In this document: positions 17,147 through 24,787 of the stretch, one piece after another
Position numbering within the stretch: the stretch's first letter is position 1
How the letters are laid out: every line of letters begins with the position of its first letter
Source of the DNA: Thermodesulfovibrionales bacterium
GTDB taxonomy: Bacteria > Nitrospirota > Thermodesulfovibrionia > Thermodesulfovibrionales > UBA9159
Length of the DNA stretch: 32,488 nucleotides
Assembly: GCA_919901585.1 (NCBI GenBank)
Contig: CAKKPH010000098.1
Coordinates: forward strand, 1 to 32,488
Direction: 5' to 3'
Translations under genes and position numbers: made by a program
Notes under the pieces: model-generated
Databases searched by the model: none
Seen by the model: only the letters and a program-made list of their open reading frames with translations
What the model was told of the DNA's origin: nothing

Positions 17147-17833
17147 GTGGAAGAAGAAGCTCTATTAATGGACCTGATAATTAATCCGCACACTGTGCCG
17201 CATTATGTCTCTTACTCATTCCTCGTCTCAATAATCCTGATAGCCGTTGCGCTTTTGGTAAGAGGTTCACTTGCGCTTGTGCCTAAAGGCGTCCAGAATT
17301 TTCTTGAGGTTATAATCAGTACACTATATCAGCTCGCTGAAGATAATATCGGGCACAAGTGGTCCAAGCATCTCTTCCCCCTTATCGGGACAGTCGGCAT
17401 CTATATCCTCTTGTGCAATCTCATGGGCCTTATCCCGGGTTTTACTGCGCCGACGAGCAATATCAACACAACCGTATCCCTGGCCGTACCTGTCTTTCTC
17501 GCAACACACTATTACGGCATCAAAGTGCATGGCATTAAGTACTTAAACCATTTCCTCGGCCCTATACGTTCCCTTGCTGCGTTGCCGCTTATGATAATGA
17601 TGTTTTTCATAGAGTTCATCGGCCACATGGCGAGACCATTGACCCTCTCGGTCAGGTTATTCGGCAACATGGTCTCAAAACATCTGATACTGCTTGTGCT
17701 CGCTATCCTTGCCCCTGCCATTGTCCCTACTGCCATACTCGGCCTCGGAGTCCTTGTCAGTATCGTGCAGGCCTTTGTCTTTGTTTTGTTAACAACGCTT
17801 TATCTCGCAGGTGCTGTTGAAGAAGCACATTAA
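17147..17833 (+). CDS. atpB: F-type ATP synthase subunit a
   Basis: GTG start after GGAGGG SD; NLMGLIPGFTAPTSNINTTVSLA and RPLTLSVRLFGNMVSKHLIL. Confidence 0.95.
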   Translation: MEEEALLMDLIINPHTVPHYVSYSFLVSIILIAVALLVRGSLALVPKGVQNFLEVIISTLYQLAEDNIGHKWSKHLFPLIGTVGIYILLCNLMGLIPGFTAPTSNINTTVSLAVPVFLATHYYGIKVHGIKYLNHFLGPIRSLAALPLMIMMFFIEFIGHMARPLTLSVRLFGNMVSKHLILLVLAILAPAIVPTAILGLGVLVSIVQAFVFVLLTTLYLAGAVEEAH

Positions 17834-17863
17834 TCGAGACTTAAAGAAAGGAGGTTTAATAGC

Positions 17864-18217
17864 ATGAAGAAAATTCTTACAGTCTTACTGCTTTCAATCA
17901 CATTGCTCTTCCTTCTTGCCCCTGTAGCCTTTGCTGAAGAGGCTGCAGCAGCGGCATCTCCTAAGGATGCAAAGATGAACTATTATGCGATGGCTGCCTT
18001 AGGCTGCGGCATTGCTATCGGTATTGCTGCATTAGGCACAGGCATTGGGCAGGGCATCGGCTTGAGCAAGGCATGCGAGGGTATCGCAAGAAATCCCAAC
18101 GCATCCGGAAAAATCACGACTACTCTCATCATCGGCCTCGCCATGATAGAGTCACTTGCTATCTATGCGCTTGTCGTGGTTCTTATTATTCTTTTTATGA
18201 ATCCTTTCAAACTTTAA
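17864..18217 (+). CDS. atpE: F-type ATP synthase subunit c with predicted N-terminal signal peptide and Na+-type ligands
   Basis: Hairpin subunit with GIGQGIG, ARNP and MIESLAIY motifs; N-terminal [26 protein letters not shown] looks like a cleavable signal. Confidence 0.95.
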   Translation: MKKILTVLLLSITLLFLLAPVAFAEEAAAAASPKDAKMNYYAMAALGCGIAIGIAALGTGIGQGIGLSKACEGIARNPNASGKITTTLIIGLAMIESLAIYALVVVLIILFMNPFKL

Positions 18218-18225
18218 TTTTTCCT

Positions 18226-18259
18226 TATAGCGGAGGGCAGCAAACTGCCCTCCGCTATA
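18226..18259. terminator. Strong hairpin, likely terminator after atpBE
   Basis: Perfect 15-bp inverted repeat TATAGCGGAGGGCAG-CAAA-CTGCCCTCCGCTATA; no long U tract on the + strand. Confidence 0.65.
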
Positions 18260-18327
18260 AATCCTGAATCAGCCTCCAAGAGTATTTTGAGTATTTTCTT
18301 CAAATCATGTAAAATCGTTCTCACATC

Positions 18328-19119
18328 ATGAAACGCTATTCGACTATACACCCGCTTTATATGTCATTTTATTCAAAGTCACTGTACAGGGATGTTGCAA
18401 TGAACTGGAAGAAGGTATCATTCGTTTACCTCTTCCTGCTGCTCGCCATATGCGAGATACCTTTAATGTTCAGGCTGAATGATGAGGTCTCTGAATATAT
18501 CTTTCAGCAGGCCCCTGACATTGTTAAACAGGTACCTGCGATAACCGTCTCCAAAGGTGTTGTATCTGCAGAAGTGCAGATGCCCTACATAATCAGGGAA
18601 CCAAAGAAAAATTCCCCCCTTATGATCATTGACACAACCGGCAAGACAGTTTCACTCGAGGGCTCTGATGCGTTTGCGCTTTTGACAAAATCAGACCTCA
18701 TAGTCAGAAAAACTAAGACAAGCACGTGGAAATTCGACCTCTCTGAGGTCGATGGCCTTGTCATAGACAAGAAAATGCTCTATGACTGGATCGAGGCATT
18801 CGCAGGGCTCATCCCTGTGGTGACGTATCCCTTAGCCCTTTTATTTTCATTCATCTTCAGGGTAATTCAAGCATTGATATCTGCATTAGTCGGCATATTT
18901 CTGGCAAAAAATCTGAATATCTCCTTATCTTATTCACAATCGATAAGTCTTTCTATAGTATCGATGACGCCTGCAGTCATGCTCGGCACCATACATGATT
19001 ATTCAGGCATAGTTGTAAACTCATGGTGGTTTATTAGCCTTGTGATCGCACTCGGCTATCTCTGGTTTGGCATAAGGTCGGTTTCAGAACAGCCTGCTGA
19101 TGAACCTCAGCCAAGATAG
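18328..19119 (+). CDS. DUF1189-like membrane protein
   Basis: N-terminal HPLYMSFYSKSLYRDVAMNWKKVSF, extracytoplasmic region and several C-terminal TM helices, as in DUF1189 proteins. Confidence 0.7.
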   Translation: MKRYSTIHPLYMSFYSKSLYRDVAMNWKKVSFVYLFLLLAICEIPLMFRLNDEVSEYIFQQAPDIVKQVPAITVSKGVVSAEVQMPYIIREPKKNSPLMIIDTTGKTVSLEGSDAFALLTKSDLIVRKTKTSTWKFDLSEVDGLVIDKKMLYDWIEAFAGLIPVVTYPLALLFSFIFRVIQALISALVGIFLAKNLNISLSYSQSISLSIVSMTPAVMLGTIHDYSGIVVNSWWFISLVIALGYLWFGIRSVSEQPADEPQPR

Positions 19120-20234
19120 TCATTAATTTTCTCAGGATCGAACACCTCTTCATCAAGGACCTTGTCTACAAACCTGAAGATCATATTCCTCTGCGGCATT
19201 GTAAGCTCAGGATAAAAGATGGGATTTGCGACCACAACGCCCCTGAATGCAAAAAACGGCTGTACAACTGAATATATATCGGAGTCTCCTGACCTCTTAA
19301 CATAGTCCTCAAAGAATAACTTAAGCCCTTCATAGTATGCGCCCTTTAGACAGCCATTGAACCTGATCGAGAAGAATATATAGTTTATTGTGAGTGCAGT
19401 GATATCATCAGCCGGTTCACCCCATGGCCCGCGGCTCCTGTCGAGCAAGGTAAAGTCAATTTCAGTTCGGAGTTCGGAGTTTGGAGATTTAGGATTTCTG
19501 ATTTTACTACTCCCAACTTCTGACTCATTACTATTAACTTCTCTAAAGAGGATGTTCCCCGGATGGAAATCGCCGTGTATCTCTGAAAGCCTCTTGAACT
19601 TTGGTTTTAGTCTGGCCCTCCAGTCAACGGTTTTCCTCTCTATCCCTGCCATTTCATCATATGAAAGCACTCCGTCAGGATATGTGTCCAATACCCCCAT
19701 TATGCACTCGCCATGCCCTATATTGTCCCTCAATTTGCGCCAGTAAAGAGTCTTAGAATCTTTTTTTATTGCATGTATCTCAGAAAGATAAGAAGTCATC
19801 GAGATGATCTTTTCTATATCAGCAGGGCCGAGCCTCTCTTTGTCCCTGAACCCATCAAGGTCCTTAAAATAGTCCCTGCCTTCAGCCTTCTCCATCAAGA
19901 GATAGTACTCCCTGCCTCCGCCGATAGACTTTATCTTGCCGTCTTCCATCTCTGCAAGGACATCAATAGCTTTTACATGTTTCGGCAAATTCTTGAATTC
20001 ATCAAGATCGAGGAGAAACACTCCTGCCCTGTCAGAGGGATAGTCATGGGAAAAATCTTTTGGAACGAGGCCCTTGATAACAAATGATTTGAGGCCTTCA
20101 TCTGTTTCGATTTCGATAAGAAACCCTGCTCCGTGAACGCCGGAGCCGAGTTTTTTGATCTGTATCCGGGAGACACCACCAAACTCTTGTCTTAGATATT
20201 CCCTTAAAGCATCTTCGTTTATCATATGTTCCAC
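19107..20234 (-). CDS. Aminoglycoside phosphotransferase (APH)-family kinase-like protein
   Basis: IHGDFHPGNILF catalytic loop and LLDRSRGPWGEPADDI; carries a repeat-derived insertion between them. Confidence 0.8.
   Translation of the reverse strand: MEHMINEDALREYLRQEFGGVSRIQIKKLGSGVHGAGFLIEIETDEGLKSFVIKGLVPKDFSHDYPSDRAGVFLLDLDEFKNLPKHVKAIDVLAEMEDGKIKSIGGGREYYLLMEKAEGRDYFKDLDGFRDKERLGPADIEKIISMTSYLSEIHAIKKDSKTLYWRKLRDNIGHGECIMGVLDTYPDGVLSYDEMAGIERKTVDWRARLKPKFKRLSEIHGDFHPGNILFREVNSNESEVGSSKIRNPKSPNSELRTEIDFTLLDRSRGPWGEPADDITALTINYIFFSIRFNGCLKGAYYEGLKLFFEDYVKRSGDSDIYSVVQPFFAFRGVVVANPIFYPELTMPQRNMIFRFVDKVLDEEVFDPEKINDYLG
19463..19540. repeat. ACTCCGA-type and related repeats inside the APH-like gene
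   Basis: Minus strand AAATCAGAAATCCTAAATCTCCAAACTCCGAACTCCGAACT plus GAGTCAGAAGTTGGGAGTAG, encoding NSNESEVGSSKIRNPKSPNSELRT. Confidence 0.8.
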
Positions 20235-20313
20235 GCTCCTAATGTCCAGATAATAATCAGTATAACGAGGTTATAGCACTGAACCCTTTCCATCTAAAGG
20301 AGCATCTCTAAGA

Positions 20314-20335
20314 AAAGGCCCCGTACTGGGCCTTT
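20314..20335 (-). terminator. Intrinsic terminator of the cytochrome gene
   Basis: AAAGGCCC-CGTACT-GGGCCTTT hairpin just past the minus-strand stop at 20339, followed by TTTTCTT on the minus strand. Confidence 0.7.
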
Positions 20336-20338
20336 AGG

Positions 20339-20806
20339 TTACGGTCTGAACGTTTGATGACAGCTTACGCAGCCGTCAAGGACTTTCTTCGTGAGCAACA
20401 CCATCTTTTTATGGTCGTTCGAGTGAGATGCGTGCGCGAGTTTTTCGAGGTTGCGATGGAAATCCTTGTCCATTTTCACAAACTCCTTTAGCCTCTTTGC
20501 GTTCTTCTTCAGCTTTACAGTGCCGGCATCCACTCCTTCATGGGTCTTTTCCATAGTGCCGTGCATTGTCTCAAGGGCAGCGTGTACCCTTTGGCCGTCC
20601 CCGAGGGCCACGCCTGAAACGATCTCGTGAAAAACCTCATCCAGCTTCATCATCTCGTCGATAAGAGGATTCTCGGTTGATACCTCACTTCCCGTTGCAG
20701 GGTGGTGATGGTGATGGTGTGAATGGTCATCCTGAGCTGCTATTAAATATGCAGGTACTCCGGACAGGAGCAGGGCTAAGGATAAAACTGCCATTTTCTT
20801 TGCCAC
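20339..20806 (-). CDS. Monoheme cytochrome c with His-rich N-terminal segment
   Basis: Signal peptide, DDHSHHHHHH run, C-terminal CVSCH heme motif, helical body resembling cytochrome c'-like proteins. Confidence 0.75.
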   Translation of the reverse strand: MAKKMAVLSLALLLSGVPAYLIAAQDDHSHHHHHHPATGSEVSTENPLIDEMMKLDEVFHEIVSGVALGDGQRVHAALETMHGTMEKTHEGVDAGTVKLKKNAKRLKEFVKMDKDFHRNLEKLAHASHSNDHKKMVLLTKKVLDGCVSCHQTFRP

Positions 20807-20893
20807 TGATTGATCCTCCTGAAATTCATTAGTTTATTGGCCATGCCGCAGTTATTTTACAGTATCTCCTATGGACTCTTATTATGATTCAGG

Positions 20894-21643
20894 TCATAGT
20901 GCCCTTAGGGCTTCCATTACCGCCTTCTGGCAATTCCCTGCTCCGAGCCTGATGTCCCACCTCTCTATATCCCTTTCTTCCACAATGTTGCTTATACCCC
21001 TTATCTCAATAACAGGCTTACTATATATGGCACAAACATGTACAACTGCAGCGCCTTCCATATTCTCGCAGATTGCATTATATCTGTTCCTGAGTTCTAT
21101 TGCTCTTTTTCTTGTGCCTGTACAGGTTGAGACAGTCACAAAAGGGCCGATTTTAATGTTTGGGACAAATGACGAGTGACGAGTGACGAGTTTGATAAGA
21201 CCTTTATCAAAGGGGAATTCATTGAAGCATTTTTTGCTGCCTTTTTTAAGAAGCGGGATGCCTATAATATCTGTGCCTTGGAAACCCTCTCGTGTAAACA
21301 CGCCCTCATCGCCGTAAACCTCTTTTTCAGCAACAGCTATATCACCAACCTTGAGGCCGGATTCTGGATATGCCCCACCTACCCCAAAGAGGATGATCAT
21401 GTCAGGGGAATATTTTACGATTAATACTGTTACAGCGTGGGCGGCATTTGTCTTGCCCATGCCTGAAACCGCATATACAACTTCTCTGCCGTGGATTCTT
21501 CCATGAATGATGCGGAGCTGCGGAGACGCAGAGACACTGGAACCCTTCATATTCTTGAGAATTAAGTTCCCTTCTTCAGAAACTGATGAGATGAGACCGA
21601 TCAGTCTTTTCCGTTTCTCCGTTTCTCCCCTTCTCAGCGTCAT
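20894..21643 (-). CDS. mqnB: Phosphorylase-superfamily nucleosidase, probably futalosine hydrolase-like
   Basis: VSGMGKTNAAHAV, GVGGAYPESGLKVGDIAVAEKEVYGDEGV, NMEGAAVVHVCAIY, EIRGISNIVEERD. Confidence 0.7.
   Translation of the reverse strand: MTLRRGETEKRKRLIGLISSVSEEGNLILKNMKGSSVSASPQLRIIHGRIHGREVVYAVSGMGKTNAAHAVTVLIVKYSPDMIILFGVGGAYPESGLKVGDIAVAEKEVYGDEGVFTREGFQGTDIIGIPLLKKGSKKCFNEFPFDKGLIKLVTRHSSFVPNIKIGPFVTVSTCTGTRKRAIELRNRYNAICENMEGAAVVHVCAIYSKPVIEIRGISNIVEERDIERWDIRLGAGNCQKAVMEALRAL
21171..21190. repeat. GACGAGT tandem repeat inside the mqnB-like gene
   Basis: GACGAGTGACGAGTGACGAG, encoding VTRHSS on the minus strand. Confidence 0.8.
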
Positions 21644-22899
21644 TATTCTCTAATCTGTCCGCTGCCGAGAACTATGAATTTTGTGCAGGTTAGCTCCTCA
21701 AGCCCCATCGGGCCTCTTGCGTGAATTTTGTCAGTTGAAATCCCTATCTCAGCGCCGAGGCCGAACTGGTAGCCGTCATTCAGGCGTGTGGAGGCATTAA
21801 CCAGGACTGCGGATGAGTCAACCTCACGTAAAAATCTCATAGCCCTTGCATAGTTCTCTGTAACTATGGTATCAGAATGAGCAGAGCTGTATTTTGCGAT
21901 ATGCTCCATAGCGTCATCCATATTTTTTACAACCTTCACATTCAATATCAGGTCCAGATATTCGTTATAAAAATCCTTTCCTTTGACTTTCTTTATGCCG
22001 GTAAAAATCGCAACGGTTTTGGGACACCCCTTCACTTGAACCCTTGCAGCCTTAAACCTTTTGAGCATGCGGGGCAGGAATTTCTTTGCAATAGCCTCAT
22101 CCACGAGCATGGTCTCCATGGCATTGCATGTGCCGGGCCGCTGTACCTTTGCATTAAAGCATATATCTTCTGCCATTTTTAAATCCGCATCCCTGTCAAC
22201 AAAGACATGGCATACGCCTTTATAATGCTTCAGCACAGGTATCCGTGAATTTTCGGTAACTGCCCTGATAAGCCCTTCACCACCCCTTGGGATTATAAGG
22301 TCTATGATGCCTTCGAGCTTCAACATCTCCATGACGGCCTCTCTGTCAGGCATATCAATAAAGGTTATAGCGCCTTCATGTATCCCGTTATCCTTTGCAG
22401 CCTTTCTCAGTATATTTACAATTGCCTTGTTTGAATTTATCGCCTCTGAGCCTCCGCGCAGGATAACGGCGTTACCTGCCTTCAGGCAAAGGCTCGTTGC
22501 ATCTGCAGTAACATTCGGCCTCGACTCATATATTATGCCTATTACGCCAATCGGGACCCGCATCTTACCGACTGTCATGCCATTCGGCCTCTGCCACATC
22601 TTTATAACCTCGCCGACAGGGTCAGGGAGCTGCGCAACCTCAACAAGGCCCTCTGCTATCTCGTTTATGCGTTTTTCATTTAGGGCCAGCCTGTCGACCA
22701 TTGCCTTAGAGAGCCCCTTCTGTTCTGCATATGCAATGTCTTTCCTGTTTTCTGATATGAGTTCCGAAGCCCGTTGCTTAAGTGCCTCTGCCATCTTTAT
22801 TAGCGCATGATTTTTTTGGGCAGAAGATGCCTTAGCGAGCGACCGGGCCCCAGTCTTTGCCTCCATTGCAAGGTCATGTACATATCTTTTTAAATCCAT
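21643..22899 (-). CDS. proA: Gamma-glutamyl phosphate reductase
   Basis: Full-length; GVIGIIYESRPNVTADATSLCLKAGNAVILRGGSEA, RPGTCNAMETMLV, GLGAEIGISTDKIHARGPMGLEELT. Confidence 0.97.
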   Translation of the reverse strand: MDLKRYVHDLAMEAKTGARSLAKASSAQKNHALIKMAEALKQRASELISENRKDIAYAEQKGLSKAMVDRLALNEKRINEIAEGLVEVAQLPDPVGEVIKMWQRPNGMTVGKMRVPIGVIGIIYESRPNVTADATSLCLKAGNAVILRGGSEAINSNKAIVNILRKAAKDNGIHEGAITFIDMPDREAVMEMLKLEGIIDLIIPRGGEGLIRAVTENSRIPVLKHYKGVCHVFVDRDADLKMAEDICFNAKVQRPGTCNAMETMLVDEAIAKKFLPRMLKRFKAARVQVKGCPKTVAIFTGIKKVKGKDFYNEYLDLILNVKVVKNMDDAMEHIAKYSSAHSDTIVTENYARAMRFLREVDSSAVLVNASTRLNDGYQFGLGAEIGISTDKIHARGPMGLEELTCTKFIVLGSGQIRE

Positions 22900-23105
22900 C
22901 TATACCTCCAGTGGTTCTGTTTCCTAATTAACAATTTTAACACGATCAGCATCCGACTTTCACATCAGGTTAAATGCTCTTATTTAGGGTCAGGCTTTCA
23001 TTTGTGCAATTAACATCCTGATACGCTCATGCAATGCCTGACATTCTTCCTCCGTAGCGTGCATATAGAGTTTCGATAAAATCGATAGCTCTCTCTTGAA
23101 AAACT

Positions 23106-23193
23106 CTATGATGCGTGTTGAGCTTTAGGCGTCTCCATGAGAAGATGAACATGGTTGTCCATGAGGACATACGTACATAAACACACAAAAATA
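23106..23193 (-). pseudogene. Fragment of a second Y1/RAYT-type transposase
   Basis: Minus-strand frame reads VCLCTYVLMDNHVHLLMETPKAQHAS*, matching the HUH core (YxLMxNHxHLL) of TnpA_REP proteins without the flanking domains. Confidence 0.65.
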
Positions 23194-23196
23194 AAC

Positions 23197-23214
23197 AGGG
23201 ACACATCCTATTTA
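23197..23214. repeat. Left 18-bp inverted repeat of the RAYT element (AGGGACACATCCTATTTA)
   Basis: Perfect reverse complement of 23923-23940. Confidence 0.9.
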
Positions 23215-23886
23215 TTGTTCTTTTGCCTTCCTTGGCCTTCCTCGTGGTCTTAATTTAAATATTCTATCAAGTTTCCGCTCCATTTTCTCTATAAACCTCT
23301 CACTGTCGATGGGACTGCTATTCCTTAGATGATTCCTTATATGCGTTATCTCTTCTTCTTTTATGCCTACCTTCATCAATTCAATGTAATCCTTCCTCTG
23401 TCTGTCTTCAAACAGTGCCTCGCCAAGTATCTCGTCTTTTGCACCGTTTATATGAGCCCTTGTGCTTGAATAGGGATAATCTTCCACTTTCTTCACGAGC
23501 TTCGCCCTCACAGGGTTTTGTTCAATGTATCTCGCTACAGTCCATAAATACTTCTCTTTATCCACTAAGCATGAATGATACCTGCTCTCCCATAATCTGC
23601 CTGTCTTCTTATATGTCCTGTTTATGTATTGCGTATAGCAAAGGGTTATGCCCTGCATCATTTTGTATAAAGACTCTTTTGTTGACGGCCTGATCAACAA
23701 ATGCACATGATTGTTCATAAGACAGTAGGCAAGGATGGGTGAGTTCCATTTATCTGAATATTTCTTAAGAAGCAACAGATATTGCTCCTTATCCATCTCA
23801 CTTAAAAAGACTTTTTCTCTGTTGTTGCCTCTTTGAACAACATGATGGGGAAAACCTGATGCAATTGCTCGTGCCATCCTTGGCAT
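23212..23886 (-). CDS. REP-associated tyrosine (Y1, HUH) transposase
   Basis: MPRMARAIASGFPHHVVQRGNNREKVFLSE, YCLMNNHVHLLIRP, CYTQYINRTYKKTGRLWESRYHSCLVD. Confidence 0.92.
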   Translation of the reverse strand: MPRMARAIASGFPHHVVQRGNNREKVFLSEMDKEQYLLLLKKYSDKWNSPILAYCLMNNHVHLLIRPSTKESLYKMMQGITLCYTQYINRTYKKTGRLWESRYHSCLVDKEKYLWTVARYIEQNPVRAKLVKKVEDYPYSSTRAHINGAKDEILGEALFEDRQRKDYIELMKVGIKEEEITHIRNHLRNSSPIDSERFIEKMERKLDRIFKLRPRGRPRKAKEQ

Positions 23887-23922
23887 TATGGAATTCTACC
23901 GGATTGATTCTCTTATGTCAAT

Positions 23923-23940
23923 TAAATAGGATGTGTCCCT
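23923..23940. repeat. Right 18-bp inverted repeat of the RAYT element (TAAATAGGATGTGTCCCT)
   Basis: Perfect reverse complement of 23197-23214. Confidence 0.9.
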
Positions 23941-24005
23941 AAATAATTAATTAGGGCTGACTCCAAACAATTAATACGCATTATAATTGCTACCCTCCCC
24001 CCCGC

Positions 24006-24533
24006 TTATCTAAAATTATTCTCTGGTGTCCACAGTAAAAATTGATAGACTGGATACAATTGTTTGAAGCGATATAATACTTCTTCGATAATCCTACCCG
24101 TTGTGAGTCGTAAATCTTCATACTCTTTGTACCAAATACCTAATCTTAGCCAATTGTAACCTGGATCGAATCTGGATAACCAATCCAATAGCCGTTTTTC
24201 ACTATCCAAATCCGCCGCCGTTGTAGTAAGTTCTGGTTTGCTGGTATCTGGCCACCCACCAAAAATATAATCGCGCCCTAAACCTTTAAGTAGATGGATA
24301 AGTTGTTGCCGTTCCACTTTATGTTTCTCTACTTTCTTCTTGAAGTTTTGCGCATCTAACTATGCTTTATCAGTTACAAGTAGTTCAATTGCCAAATACT
24401 CACTGTCTATCCGAATACTTATCATCGGATGCTTCGTGTACTGAGTTTCTGAATAATCCAACAGTTTTGGAACTCCCATCATTTCTTCAACCGTCTGTAC
24501 TTTGGCGCGCGTGCGCAAATAACGCAGTTTCAT
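24006..24533 (-). pseudogene. Uncharacterised gene split by an in-frame amber codon
   Basis: Single frame reads MKLRYLRTRAKVQTVEEMMGVPKLLDYSETQYTKHPMISIRIDSEYLAIELLVTDKA*LDAQNFKKKVEKHKVERQQLIHLLKGLGRDYIFGG...FLLWTPENNFR; TAG at 24362-24360. Confidence 0.5.
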
Positions 24534-24787
24534 AAACCTAAAAGACCTCTCTCATAAAATGCCTTCGCAGACCGTGTTAAAGAGGGCTACATATAATATA
24601 CCAACCTGCCCGTCTCAACGAGTTTGTTAAAACTGTAATATATCAAGCTACTTGCCGTAAGAAATATTTTCTGGTATAATAACTGCCTGTTTTTGCCAAA
24701 TTATAATATGGTAATATGGATTAAATGGGCAGACCGTGTGAGCGGCAGCAAAAAACATTTCAGCATGAGGAGTCCGTTGGATAAATA

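Larger units (their letters stand above)
23197..23940 (-). mobile_element. RAYT (REP-associated Y1 transposase) unit bounded by inverted repeats
   Basis: Intact Y1 transposase ORF between perfect 18-bp inverted repeats. Confidence 0.75.

Noticed and set aside
22975-23105. Open stretch reading IIEFFKRELSILSKLYMHATEEECQALHERIRMLIAQMKA on the minus strand
   Set aside because: Protein-like, but no start codon and no recognisable family; probably part of the decayed sequence around the transposase fragment.
24360-24362. Pyrrolysine or programmed readthrough at the TAG codon
   Set aside because: No supporting element or known Pyl-dependent family recognised; a nonsense mutation is simpler. Kept only as a pseudogene call.
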